Positions 35,323 through 47,198 are shown, numbered from the stretch's first letter. The stretch is DNA of 64,000 nucleotides from Catonia carolina (GCA_035578175.1 JAQMRL010000005.1:51627722-51691721), one strand, 5' to 3'. Numbers and translations are program-made. Notes: generated by a model not told the origin, from the sequence alone.

Positions 35323-36774
35323 ATGAGTGAGAATACCAACTTCAAATTACTTTCACTAATATTAAACAGTAGGCCTAACATAATAATTATGACATAATAT
35401 AGCTATAAATTACACATATGAGCCTAAATCACCAATTTCGACACGAACTAAATCGTAAAAGAACAATTTACAATATTCGTAAAATCATTTTAACACTATT
35501 TTTTTTTAAAGTAAGCACAAAAAAATAAAATAAAAGTGAATAACAAACAGTAAGTATGAATATAGTAGAATGTATGTGTACAACATACAGATACATACTT
35601 AGTTAATACATTGTATCTAATACTAATAAAATAATAATAATAGGTACCACCATGTATGGAACCTACATTTACTTTCCAAACCATATATGGTTAAACATGT
35701 TTATGTTATGTTTAACTTGGGTGGGCCCATAATATATAACAAAATGTCAGTTAAGAAGATCGAACGTAAAGAAAAAGAGAGGTACATAACAACTACAACG
35801 ACGAAGAACTGTAGTGATGTAGATGAGAGAGAGAAAGAGGAAAGAAAAAAAAGAGAGAGAAAGCTATTAATATTACAACGGTAACGGTATCAGAAGGATA
35901 CCCATAAGGTAAGGAAGGATACGATGGTAAGGATGAAGTTATTAGGGCCAGCGGCAAACTCAAGTCAAGATGGTTGATTACTACACTCCACTTCTACAGT
36001 TGATCTAAGGATAAAAAGTTAATTCTTCAAAGGTGGCCGGTCATAAAAATACAGTGAAATTACTTTGAAAACAATTGGGTAATTAGCTATAAATATGCTG
36101 CCAAAAAGATCATAACCCCTACAGCAGTCCTGAATCCTGAATCCTGGTTGAGAGGGCCAAGAAGCCCTATGATGGCGACATCGTGTTAAGGAACACCTGG
36201 TCGCTCGGGGAACAATATAACAGAATAATTGCAACCTCAAGAAATTTGGGGAAATTTTATAGTTTAAATAGGAAATAGGATTCTGGTTCGTGGGACATTG
36301 GAACTGGGACTTGAAACGAGGTAATTCATTTTTAGAAGTTATCTGTGGAAAATTTAAAGTAAGGGACAGGTGGGTTTAAGAGCGGCTCTTTTATTTTATT
36401 TTATATTTCAGTGGCCTTTTTCAGTTTTGTGGGAGTCCTATTATCTTGGTGAGGGGAAGGCATGCATTTTACTGAACGTGGACTAAAGGTATAGTTTAAG
36501 GTAGGGGTTTGTTTATGATTTCAGGGGAGACGGAAAGGGTAGAGTTTGGCATAATCACCGGCCTTTTTATTTTCTGAGTGTTTACTAATTTAAAATGGCG
36601 GCTCTTTTCACCGTAGTGGAGTGATTATGCATAGGAACATGGGGACAACTACCAACTGGGGGCAGTGAGTCATACAAGTAGAAGGGGCATGGGAAAATAA
36701 GAGGAATACAGGGCGGAATAAAAATGTGGCAAATCTAAATTTTGTTAAGTGGGTCATACTGGAATTTAGATAAA
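35323..36774. other. intergenic stretch; purine-rich tract and short repeated words
   Basis: 35755-35870 is a purine-rich tract (GAGAGAGAAAGAGG type) with an open frame that is low-complexity K/E/R and probably noncoding. At 36375-36615 the word GCGGCTCTTTT occurs twice with partly shared surroundings, possibly remains of a repeat. No gene recognised. Confidence 0.4.
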
Positions 36775-37097
36775 CAGCCGTCCTTAGTTTGCTCCTACTG
36801 TCAACAAACCAAAAAGCCAGCTACTACAGGGTCCACGACTTTATGGATGTTGTATTCCTATTAAGTTAACTATATTTTAAATTATAAGTACCTAAAATAC
36901 TTAAAACATCAGTCGTGATGTGATGTAGGCCTAACAATTTCATTTATAAAAATACTTTTAAAAGTATTTTGTATTTAAATACTTTTGGAAGTAATTTATT
37001 GTTACTTTTTGATCAGCGTGTACACATTTTTATATACTGCGCATGCTCAGTGACATCATTATTTGTCAGTAGGAGCAAACTAAGAAAGGCTGGACTG
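36775..37097. mobile_element. MITE with inverted ends (323 bp)
   Basis: The inner parts of both ends match as inverted repeats: CTTAGTTTGCTCCTACTG at the left and its complement at the right. The outer tips both begin CAG but differ by small indels. I could not define a target duplication, so the superfamily stays open (hAT possible from the CAG tip). It abuts the next MITE. Confidence 0.55.
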
Positions 37098-37099
37098 TA

Positions 37100-37466
37100 G
37101 TAAGTTACTCATCGGAATTAAAGACTAAAGATGAGATCTAGCCAATAACAGCCAAGGTCGGGTTAGAGGATGCCACTACACTGCGAAGTAATATTCAGAA
37201 ATAAGTAGTCCCTAAAGCTTGACATGAAACTTGCACTAAAATCTTTGTCTCCGTTTAATTCTTCAACTTGTATATTAAAAGATTTCAAACATTTTAAGTT
37301 ACCGTTCAAGAAGACTGAAGTAAAAATATTTAGTAACGTGAACTGTGATATAGCGACAACACAAAGTGACAACGCAGAATACGGTTGACGAAAGTCAACT
37401 GGCTCTGTGATGTGTTCTAGTCCACTATGCCCCGCCTTCATCTGTAGTCTTTAGCTCGTCAAGGTA
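37100..37466. mobile_element. TA-flanked MITE, copy 3 (diverged, with extra interior)
   Basis: Ends related to 13941-14190: AATTAAAGACTAAAGATGAG at the left and CTGTAGTCTTTAGCTCGTC at the right, TA at 37098-37099 and 37467-37468. The right half (GACAACGC..GAATACGGTT..CGAAAGTCAA..TTGGCTCTG-like blocks) follows the family. About 110 bp more interior than the other copies. Confidence 0.55.
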
Positions 37467-37485
37467 TAATAATATAAACAGCAAA

Positions 37486-37620
37486 TAACAGGCAGGTAGA
37501 GTGTTAAATTATTTGCACTTGATCTCCTAGTTTCAGGGTTATAAAAAATAGTCCTGTTTCTTATCACATGATGATCCAATTATATGACTAAAGCGTTTAA
37601 GAACAGAAGAGGTAGAGGCG
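37486..37620 (+). mobile_element. R1 5' end, fused to an H element
   Basis: Carries the 5' end ACAGGCAGGTAGAGTGTTAA through GAAGAGGTAGAGGCGT, then switches abruptly to H sequence near 37622. The R1 3' end is missing. Confidence 0.65.
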
Positions 37621-37621
37621 T

Positions 37622-37868
37622 GTAAGGCGTATCAAGTTTCAAGTTCGTGCGATGTTCCGTTCTTGAAATATTTTGCGCGCGCACTCACACACACACACAC
37701 ACACACTCAAACTTAACATACCTAGACCAATCGCTAAAAACATTTTTTTTGGTTCAGGGGGTCTGAAAACGCGTAGATCCGGTGAAACTCGATTTTGAAA
37801 AATCAACATGAAAACAATACTTTCCTTCCTATATATTCAAACTCACAGGCAAGAGAAAGTAAAAATTT
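37622..37868 (+). mobile_element. H element fragment (distal end)
   Basis: Starts at the ATCAAGTTTCAAGTTCGTGC block, then CG/CA microsatellite (37674-37706), GGTTCAGGGGGTCTGAAAAC and the terminus GGCAAGAGAAAGTAAAAA at about 37851-37868. Confidence 0.7.
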
Positions 37869-38666
37869 GTGAATCTGAGGAATGCTTTAGTGGAACCCTC
37901 TTTCGTTACCATGTCAAATCAATAAAAGTGTAAAAAATCTATAGATCGTCCAAGTGTACAATGTATTTAGATTAAAGAAATACAAAATTTTATTTTAATT
38001 TACAACACGCGTGTTTATTAGGTACACTTCTATCAACTTATATTAAGAGTCAACGATCACCACAGAATAAACTCATTATAATACAAATGTTGTAGATCTT
38101 ATACACAAGAGAGAACCACGAGTGAGGAAACCTAATCGAAAACGACACGTGCGTTTCACTTCTACAACCCCTCCTCCCTATCAGCACAAACCATTAAAAT
38201 TATCTTAATCCATTGTATGCATTCTTTAGCACCAGTACCACAGCAACACCAAGTAACTGTGTAACTGAAAGTTGATTAAATTAACTCGTTAGCTTAATCA
38301 ACCGTAAACTACCTAATAAAAAAACAACTGCCAAATAAGAAATAAATTAAAAAATCAGAGCAACCAGGTGAATAAAAAATGTATGATGTCAAAAAATACA
38401 TATTATCATGAATACAGTACTTGAAAAAAATAAAAAAAGTTGAATTTTTTTTTAATCAAACGCCGCTTTTACCTGTACATTTACATTAATATCACACAAT
38501 TAAACTGAAAAATCATTTTAGTACAAAACCACAAAATAGTTAAATAAGCCGATAAAGAAATCAAGAACCAATTCAACTTTAATAGTTGAAAGTATTAAAT
38601 ATTTTATTCATTTATAGATAAATATATACAGTATAAGTTTAAGATACAGTATACAGTATAAGAGAT

Positions 38667-38970
38667 ACAACCCGCCGGGTTGGTTGAGAGGTAAAATCGT
38701 CCGCCGCGAGTCAGCTGTTGAACAGCTGATTTTCGGAGACGAAGGTACCTGGTTCAAATCTTAGTAAATGTAGTTACTTTGAATACTAGACAGTAGTTAC
38801 CGATGTACTTTGATGGTTGGGATTCAATTAACCATTTTGTCTTCGGAATGGTCGGCCTGGGTCTGTACAAGACTAATGCTCATTTACACATCATTCTCAT
38901 TTCATTAGGTCATGGGGTTGCTTATTGTGTTCTCAATTGAACAGATTGCATTGTACACAAATTAAGGATT
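38667..38970 (+). mobile_element. tRNA-derived SINE (family S1), full length
   Basis: The head is class II tRNA-like: A box TTGGTTGAGAGG, a long variable-arm-like hairpin (CAGCTGTTGAACAGCTG), B box CTGGTTCAAATCT. The body matches 19922-20201 and the complement of 50158-50483 (GTACTTTGATGGTTGGGATT, TCTGTACAAGACTA). Ends near TTAAGGATTAAAA. It is the best reference for family S1. Confidence 0.75.
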
Positions 38971-39005
38971 AAAAATATATATATTTATAATATATATTTT
39001 CCTAT

Positions 39006-39641
39006 AACGAGCAGGTGGAGTGTTAAATTATTTGCACTCTGTCTCCTAGTTCCAAGGCTACAAAAATAGTTCTGTTTCTTATCAAATGACCAGCCAATTA
39101 TATGACTGAAACATTTAAGAATAGAAGAGGTAGAGGCATAAACGACACTATAACCCAACGAACTGAAGACTGCAGATGAGATCTAGACAAAAACAGCCAA
39201 AATCGGGTGTGAGGTTGCCTCTTCGCTAAGTCACACTCTGTTCCACCGAACTCAAGCTGAAATTTCGTTAGGCTGTCATCCACAGCGGGATCACAACGTG
39301 ACAACGCACGATACGATTAACGAAAGTCAATTGGCTCTGTTCTGTGATCTAGGTCACTATGCTCCGCCTTCAACTGCAGTCTTTAGTTCGTTAAACTATA
39401 GTCAGAGGAATCTCCTCTAAGACTAATGAATTTCATTATACAGCCAGACCCTGTGGTGAAAAAAGTGAAGGTGTAATTTGCCGGATGAAAATTAGACGTT
39501 TTTTCGAACGGCCTAGAATGCTGATAAGCATACTTTTCCACTCAGTGAGGAAGGCAGGTGTAAACCACCTCACTTCTCGTTTTACTTTGTAAAGCCCTAG
39601 AGGTTCATACCAGCCTTTCGGCTGCTGACTTAAACAACAAC
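39006..39641 (+). mobile_element. R1 SINE-like repeat split by a MITE
   Basis: Segments 39006-39150 and 39401-39641 form one R1 when the MITE 39151-39398 is removed (the word ACTAGTCAG found in other copies is restored by dropping one TA). The 3' hairpin is intact (CAGCCTTTCGGCTG) and the tail is CTTAAACAACAACA. Confidence 0.8.
39151..39398. mobile_element. TA-flanked MITE, copy 2, inside R1
   Basis: A 248-bp copy with inverted ends (AACGAACTGAAGACTGCAG and, complemented, AACGAACTAAAGACTGCAG). Flanking TA at 39149-39150 and 39399-39400, confirmed by comparison with empty R1 copies. It is inverted relative to copy 1 at 13941. Confidence 0.8.
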
Positions 39642-40852
39642 ATATTAGGAAATAAGTCCTATTAGCTGAAGCTGATTATAAACGGGAAAATATCAAGAGG
39701 GAGGAGTGTAGAAAGACGAAGAACGTCTTCGTTAAAAAAAACTTAGACTGGTATTAGCTCTTCGGTGGAATTGTTTCAGTCAGCAGTGTCTATAAAGTAA
39801 GATTTTGGTGTTATAATCGCCAATTTCCGATAAGAGAAGATACCTAAAGAATAAGAAAGATTAGATAGGTTTAGTAAAGTTACTGGATCGACAAAAATAT
39901 AAAACTACATTAAAACGTAACAGCAATTTGCAAATTCAATAACAAGAATGCTTCCTGATTAACCAGGTTAAAAAAGTACTAAAAAACCTAAATACCCTTT
40001 TATAGAGTTTAAAATTAAATAATAGGAACGCTTTTAGAGTAAACATACAAACTAAACTAAAATAAAATCACTTTAAGGTAAATCTTAATCTAACTTCTAA
40101 AAATAAATTAATTTTCTCAAACATTTTTGAGAAAGATTTATTATTTGAATTTTTTCGGCCTACCATTACATGAGTAGTGCAGCAAAAACGAATGGCCACG
40201 CCTATTCACAAGGAGGCGGGGTCTTAAACGACCAATCAAATAGTAACAAACAAATTACCAAAATACCCCACCCCAAGTTTACTACTTAATTTTTTATCGC
40301 TATAAAATGAAGATAAAACTTGACAAATTACAAAAGAAATAAAAAATAATTAATGAAAATTATTAAATGCAATTTATAAAATTAATTACCCAAAATATGT
40401 AAACAAGTGACTTAGATTTAAAAATAAAAATATCAGGATAGTCGATCATAAACAAACCGGAGTAATAACAGATAACTACGATTTAGAATAAAGAAACAAA
40501 AATTTCGTTTTATTGTTTCAAAATGCCAATTCTGTATAGGCCTAGAAATTTAATGAAATACTTTGACAGATCGTTATAAACTACTCGATAAAAAAATCAC
40601 AATGTGTTTCACCGATTAAAAAAACACCATTCACTTGCGACATCATCAAAAATTTTTATTTAAAATTCTATTCGAAACTACAAATTCATAAAAATCCTCT
40701 TATCAGTGACATGGCAAATCCACCAGGCTTCATTAGAAGATTAAAAAAAACATGGAGCAAAGATCTTCTTTAATTCTTTCTGCATGGTTATGTATAGGCT
40801 AACTAGTCGAAAGAGATAAAGTGAAATATTAGATGTACTTTTTTTTTAAATA

Positions 40853-41716
40853 CGAGGTGTGGCTATTAAATAATGAGACTGATGTAAAAAATTTAATTTT
40901 AATTTTATACATAATCACTTATTGTCACTTTCAATATACACTCCTTCTTTATCCCAACAACGGTCTATGCGAATTTTCCGTCGTTGGAAATGACGCTCGC
41001 AAAAATGTTTGTACTGACACTTTGTACGCGATTGAAAATGACCCAAATTTTTTGGAAACGATAAGAACATGTGATGAAACGTGGTTTTTACTTATGATCT
41101 GGAAACAAAGAGCAAATCCATGCATTGGAAGAGCCGAACTTCACCGAGAGCCAAAAAAGCTCGAATGAGCAAGTCAAAATTTAAAGCGATGATGTTTTTT
41201 TTTGATAGCCATGGGGTTGTGCACCTTCACTTGGTTCCTGAAGGTCACAATTAATCAATATTACTACCTTAAGGTACTTTCTAAACTACGTCAAAGAGTA
41301 AGGAAAAACACCCCGAAATGTGGAAGGACAAATCACGAGTTCTCCACCAAAACAGTGCGCCAGCTCATTCCGCATTATCTGTCAAGAGCTTCCTAGCCAA
41401 GTACAGCATCTCAGTGTTAGAACATCAACCTTATTCACCAGATCTTGCACCATATGACTTCTACCTGTTCCCTAAGGTGTAATCTGCATTAAAAGGGACA
41501 AGATTTGAGTCTGTGGAAGCTGTAAAAGAGAAAGCGGCACGTGTCCTGAAGGAGCTGACAGAAGATGATTTCCAGCACTGTTTCCAACAATGGAAAGTTC
41601 GCATGGAGCGTTGTAGGGTTAGAGGAGTGTACATTGAAGGTGACAATAAGTGATTATGTATAAAATTAAAATTAAATTTTTTCAACGTCATCTCATTATT
41701 TAATAGCCACACTTGG
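40853..41716 (+). mobile_element. defective mariner element with long inverted arms
   Basis: Flanked by TA (40851-40852 and 41717-41718); termini share GTGTGGCTATTAAATAATGA. Transposase pieces on the plus strand: VCTDTLYAIENDPNFLETIR, TCDETWFL (first catalytic Asp), then, after frameshifts, APAHSALSVKSFLAKYSIS, PYSPDLAPYDFYLFP (third Asp), KGTRFESVEAVKEKAARVLK and ERCRVRGVYIEGDNK before the stop at 41651. The second catalytic region reads HQNSAPAH where HQDNAPAH is usual, so Asp is lost. The N-terminal DNA-binding half is missing. In its place the left arm of about 145 bp is an inverted copy of the right end including C-terminal coding DNA. Confidence 0.85.
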
Positions 41717-41725
41717 TACACTTTG

Positions 41726-41823
41726 GCCTTCGGGCCAGCCTAGTCAGTCAGCTGGTAGAAAGTCGCTATTATTTGTTAGGTAACACTAGTTGGGTAAGCG
41801 ACTTTTTACGGTAACCAGCTGAC
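41726..41823. repeat. two adjacent hairpins beside the mariner
   Basis: GGCCTTCGGGCC at 41726-41737 (4-bp stem, TTCG loop), followed by a larger inverted pair: GTCAGCTGG plus AAAGTCGCT (41747-41767) against AGCGACTTT plus CCAGCTGAC (about 41797-41823), loop about 30 bp. Could be the remains of another short inverted-repeat element. Confidence 0.45.
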
Positions 41824-43647
41824 AGCCATTCCTGAACAAACTCCACTGGGAGTCCCTGTTCAAAAATTCATACAGCATCACGTCAAAAAATACAGCGAAA
41901 AGTATCAAATTGGGTGGTTGTCAGTCAATAAAGTACAGTTCCCGATAAAAAAAATAAAATAGAAAAAGTGCTTTTATTATTGATAATAACTTTTCTTTAA
42001 CAATATGAACTTTTTATTGTTTTTATTTCTTTCGTACTTCAGTATATTTTTCGTTCATTGTGACTCCAAATTTAACATTGCTGAATGTTGTAAAAGATAT
42101 TCGTTAATTATTTAATATATTATTATATTAATAATAATAAAATATTAAATATTTGTTAATTGTAATATGCCGTCGATTCTCTCTCATCTTGTTCTCCAAA
42201 GTACAATTAAAGATTCAAAATGAAGTTAAAATAAAAACAATGTAATGCGTAACATCATAAAAATATTACTTAATACAATCACAAAGGTGGTGCAATTGCT
42301 TAAAAGTTGACATCTAAATACTATAAATACTAATTTATTCCTGATGTAGATTATTGAAAGTATACAAATCGAACATTAAGTCAGGTTATATAAAAAATTC
42401 CGGCGCACAAGTTTCGTGACAAAATACTTAATCGTCAGTCCATTGAACCTAATTTTTGATCGTAAGAGAGAAATTGAATAAATATAGTAATACTAATAAC
42501 ATTAATGAACTGAATTGTGTTCCATATAATGGTTTACCACTCGTGTTTCAAAGTAATCACAAATTACTATGTTACCTAACATTTACATGACACTTCGTTG
42601 TATATAGTACTACAGAATACCATTTATTTTTTCCTATTCTTCATTGTTACATGATAAACACGAACAAATTTCACGCTCCTCTTCCCATCAAAATAGTATA
42701 CTATAATTATAACTTTCTACAAAAATTATTAAGAATAAAAATAATACATATAATAATATTTTAAATTATAAAAACCAATAATACCAACCGTAAAAATACT
42801 AAAATAGTTTACAGCGTTTACATTTTATTACAATACATTTCTTGTTTTTTCTGTTCTTTATTTTATATATATTCACTTCAACGCTAAACGAAAATAATAA
42901 TAAAATTGGATAATTTACTGGTCATTCTATTTAATTTGCAGAAATAAATTACTAAGTTCTTCAAAAGAAAAATCCTACCGTAACGAAGTAAAATGGAATT
43001 TAATTATGATACTATAAAAACATGTACACAGTACAACATTATACAGCGTACTAAATTAAAAAGAGATTGGCAGATTTTATTGGCCTATACTATACTATAC
43101 AGTTTTTTAAGCCACGCCCTAAATGTGCAAACCACGCCCCTGTAATCTAATCTAATAAAAGAAACATAAAACTTGACTTGTTAAGAACATCATCCGCCCA
43201 CATTTTACTGTCGTTTTTTAAATATCTTTCTAAAAATATATAAACGAATAGGCATTATCTGCAATACTTATTTTTTCAATAATTAAATAAAACCTAATGC
43301 ATTTCTGTAAAGTTTTAACAAAAAACAAGGTAAAATTATTATAAATCCGGTAATTGTTTAATCAACCAACAATATGTAATTTGTTCGATTCAGAAAGAAA
43401 TCAGCTGTATTATACATATATATACCTAAAGTTCTCGTTAATTTGTGTTCTTAAGAATTTTGTCGTCAATTATTGTTGTAAACCAATAATAAATCTGAAT
43501 TTAATAATGCAGCCACACAAAATGACGTTTGGTGTTTCAAATCCGATTTTATTGCAACCCCTCTGATAAACCCGAACGCAATTTCCCATAAACCATACTA
43601 ATGAATTAATTTTTGGTAATCTCCATAAAGTTTTATTACAGCCGTTT
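41824..43647. other. AT-rich intergenic stretch, nothing recognised
   Basis: No exon, repeat-family match or inverted ends found. A few GC patches (for example CCACGCCCC near 43130) interrupt the A/T-rich background. Confidence 0.4.
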
Positions 43648-43722
43648 TGTTGTTTAGGTCATCAGCTTGGGTTGTTTGAACCTCTAGAGGCTAAATAAAA
43701 CGAGGAAAAAGGAGGTGCAGGC
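43648..43722 (-). mobile_element. R1 3'-end fragment
   Basis: TTGTTGTTTAGGTCATCAGC, a mutated hairpin, then TTTGAACCTCTAGAGGCT; similarity ends near 43722. Confidence 0.55.
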
Positions 43723-44375
43723 ATTACTAACAATAAATAGTCAACTTTAGCGCCCGAGCTTTAGATCGGAGGGGTCGCTTTAAAACTGAGATTTCTAAAT
43801 ACCACTAGATGATTAAAAATAAATACAAAATGTAAATGCAGAGCCCTATAACTGTATGTCTTTCGGAAGGAATATAAATACTATTTCTTTCTGTAGGGTA
43901 GTTACCCCTTTTTATACATAACGCGCAAATGATCGTTATTATACTATTTTTCAAACCTCTGAACTTACGCATTCCCCCCTACACACTGTATAGCTAGTCA
44001 ATGACATGCCAGCAACGTTGCCAACACTAGCTCTCGTAGCTATTACATATTTCGTCAGCCATTTCTTTTTGTCTTAATAACAAAACATATGAACATACAA
44101 TCAGCTGATTACATTATAAAGTTTTGTATGATAACGCGCTCTATAATCGATCTGTTCAGTACGAGATGGAAGACACGAGTGAACTATTGTGGCTCTTATA
44201 CGTGATGTATGTCAGGCTGAAACATTCGTACAATCTGACAACGCTGGCAAACGTTGCGACTGGTCTAAACGCGTGGAACAGGAGACCTCATCAACTATGA
44301 AAAGCATTATATATTTTTTTATTTTTCTTAAGTACATCGTACCTTAGAGATATTTTTGACATATCACGCGGAATG

Positions 44376-44668
44376 ACTCACGGTACGTATTACTTATTAT
44401 TGCTTATTATTACTTATTATTATTTGCTTATTATTATATATTATTATATATATTATTATTATATATTATATTATTATATTATATATAATATTATTATATA
44501 TATTATTATATTATATTATATATATATTATTATATTATATATATTATATTATTATATATTATTATTATTATACATATATTATTATATTATTATATATTAT
44601 TATATATTATTTTGCTTATTATTATTGCTTATTATTGCTTATTATTGCTTATTATTACTTATTATTGC
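44376..44668. repeat. TTATTA/TATA-type microsatellite, about 290 bp
   Basis: Irregular tandem of TATTATTGC, TATTATATA and related units; A/T only apart from the occasional C or G. The open frame across it (a Tyr/Ile-rich translation) is simple sequence, not a protein. Confidence 0.85.
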
Positions 44669-45036
44669 GCGCCAGCTCATGATCTCTGTCGCCTGGGGAA
44701 GTGGGACGGGTGGCGTAATAGAATGTGAGTAATATATTTGTCTTATCGTGCAGTACAAAAACATTTAGTCATCATGTAAATATTATTATTATGTCTATGT
44801 ATTTATTTATTATAGGCCTACATGTTATTGCTTTTCACAACGGATACACGTGTCACAATATACAGTTGTACATTTGTGCTAATGCGTCTCGGATGTGTTA
44901 ATCATTATTCATGATTTTTGATCACTAAAGTGATTTTTATTTTGAAATTTAAAGCGTGTTAACGTGCCAAAAGTTATTAGTTTTGTGTTAGGTAAATTTC
45001 AACGTGTATTTTTCATATCTTTTGTTTTATTTTAAT

Positions 45037-45174
45037 ATGTCTTCCCGGAAAAATAAAGCGGTAATTCATTCGGAAGTGCGACAAATTATTGCATCAGTTA
45101 TAAAAAATTGTGATGAAGAATCGCGTAAAGGACTCGGAATTGGCTTAACCATTCGATTTTTTTTACCTCAGTAA
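45037..45174 (+). CDS. small open frame, possible first exon of a transposon-like gene
   Basis: 45 codons from ATG: MSSRKNKAVIHSEVRQIIAS, then VIKNCDEESRKGLGIGLTIR. The SEVR.II..V...CDEE pattern and the basic start recall N-termini of DDE-type transposase-derived genes in insects, but that is memory of a pattern, not an established match. A stop follows at 45172-45174. No downstream exon could be joined with confidence. Real coding status is uncertain. Confidence 0.25.
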   Translation: MSSRKNKAVIHSEVRQIIASVIKNCDEESRKGLGIGLTIRFFLPQ

Positions 45175-46445
45175 AAAAATCATAATTTGCTACTAATTAT
45201 TTAGGCCTATAAATTAATGTTATGAAATATATATTTTTTAATTTCCTTATTTTCTATGCTACGTACATATTTTAATTCCTGAGGACTGCCTGACTCAAAC
45301 TGTAAATAATTACTAAATATTAATAAATACAATGAAAGAAAAGTAAAAGAGTTACTATATTATAGAATAAATTGAAATAATAAAACAAAAGGTTACTTTA
45401 TAATGACAAGAACATTATGATAAATGTTTTTTTTATGAATAGTATAATCTTTCATTGCATGCCGTAACAGAAATTCCTCACACGGATCACGAGCTGACGC
45501 GGCTGCTATACTATAAGTCATTTTGCAGGGAAAAATACATAGAAACGTGTACCTGGCACAAGAAGGGTGTTGTGACTTCGAAATCTGAGAATTTGGTTTG
45601 AAAAGAGCTTAGAAGAGCTATTTCGCAGTGCAATGAACAAAGTGAGAAATTTTATGATGGTCGTCAACATTCGGAACGGATAGGTACCTGAATAAAATAC
45701 CTTAGAGAAAAGTATATTGATTTTTAGAATCGTAGCTCTTCAGAAAAGTATAGAAATAATACGCATTTCTTAACGGACATCACCCATTTTTTACCAAACT
45801 GGAGCTTTAATGTTTTCTATTTTACCTCGAAAGACAACCATAGCAAATTTCAGTTCTCTAGGGGATCTGGAATTTAGCCAATTCGTGATGACTGAAACGG
45901 TAAGGAATTTCGCATAATAATAAAATATGAATCAGTTTTTAACTCTTCATGACTTGAATCTATTTAATGGCAAACGAGTAAAAACAACGTGGAACTTATA
46001 CAAAAACACTTTAAAAGACCAATAATGAAGAGAACTAATAAAACTATGTTAAACGCTGAAGTACTATACTAACATTTCTTCACTTCAAAATGCTGATATA
46101 TAGAAATGGCAATATACTAGTATATGCAGATGTCGTGACTTGCTAACATTACAGTACCATAAAAGTGCACTAATATTATATGCTTCGTGTATTTAATAAC
46201 AGTAATGATAATAACACCACGATTCAAAATGTAGTACTTTAAACATTCTTGAGCCGATTATAACACTTAATTCATTTTAATTTTTAAAATCACCATACTA
46301 GTACAAAATGATTTACGAAGCTGATTATAATATGCTCTTATACACGGTATACATAAGTCTCAAGGATTAATTTATTTGTTTTATATACATCTATGATTAA
46401 TAAATTGGGACGCATAAATAGAACGGAGTAAATACTTTTCCTTCA
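45175..46445. other. intergenic stretch with weak coding-like patches
   Basis: 45460-45860 has slightly higher GC and short open frames (for example DGRQHSERIGT near 45660) that might be a decayed transposon related to the small frame at 45037. I could not assign it. The rest is AT-rich. Confidence 0.3.
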
Positions 46446-46935
46446 CGTTTTTACTTTTTCTTGCCCTTTATAAATATTTAGGGTAGGAAACTAAATATAG
46501 TTTTCATGTATTTTTCGAAATTGAGTTTTCACCGGATATAAATATTTTTAGGCTTCCTGAACCAAATAACATACTCTGCTTTTAGCAATTGGTGAGAGTG
46601 TGGGTAAAAAAAATTACGACGCTCTACAAGATAGTATAAGCTCCATGTCTGCTGAAAATCTTAAGAGAGGCTGGACTCTCTAAGTAAAAGATAGTAATTT
46701 AAGAGAGCTGCGTTAATAAGCATTTTAGGGCAAAAGTGTGTATAATTAAAGTTGTAGAAAATTAAAAGATCTACAACTTTTATTTGAAACATTTGTTTCA
46801 ACAACGCTTAGTATAGCGTCAACTAGTGATTTTCGGTATTTTTGAAGTCGAACCGAGGTTGATGTTCATTTTGCGTCATTCACTCATGTGATTAAAATTA
46901 GGTTGTTTTTCATTTTACATTATTACCTAATGATT
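46446..46935 (-). mobile_element. H element copy 6, truncated
   Basis: The complement carries the distal terminus (TTTTTACTTTTTCTTGCC on the plus strand at 46446), TTTTCACCGGATAT, the AAGTTGTAG/CTACAACTT pair and the GCGTCATTCACTCATG block, and stops at ATGATTAAAC, directly beside the R1 at 46951. The microsatellite is nearly absent here. Confidence 0.6.
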
Positions 46936-46950
46936 AAACAAAGGTTTTGC

Positions 46951-47198
46951 CCATAACGGGTAGGTGGAGTGTTAAATTAATTGTACTCGATCTGCTGGTT
47001 CCAGGGCTACAAAGATCGTTCTGTTTCTTATCACATAGTCATCCAGTTATATGATTGAACTATTTAAGAACAGAAGAGGTAGAGGTGTAAAAGACACTAC
47101 TCAGAGTTATCTCCTCTGAGAGTAATGAATTTCACTATACAGTAAGGCCCTGTGGTGAATGAAGTGAAAGTGTCATTTGCAGGGTGGAAACTGCATAG
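46951..47198 (+). mobile_element. R1 5' part
   Basis: Starts CCCATAACGGGTAGGTGGAG and continues to GCAGGGTGGAAACTG; the 3' hairpin and tail are missing. Confidence 0.7.

Noticed and set aside
35687..35884. 65-codon K/E/R-rich plus frame
   Set aside because: Comes from a purine-rich simple tract; no domain and no splice context.
44373..44668. CRISPR-like array or satellite
   Set aside because: Repeat units are irregular, A/T only and without spacers; a simple microsatellite.
44373..44732. 119-codon Tyr/Ile-rich open frame
   Set aside because: It is the translation of an A/T microsatellite.
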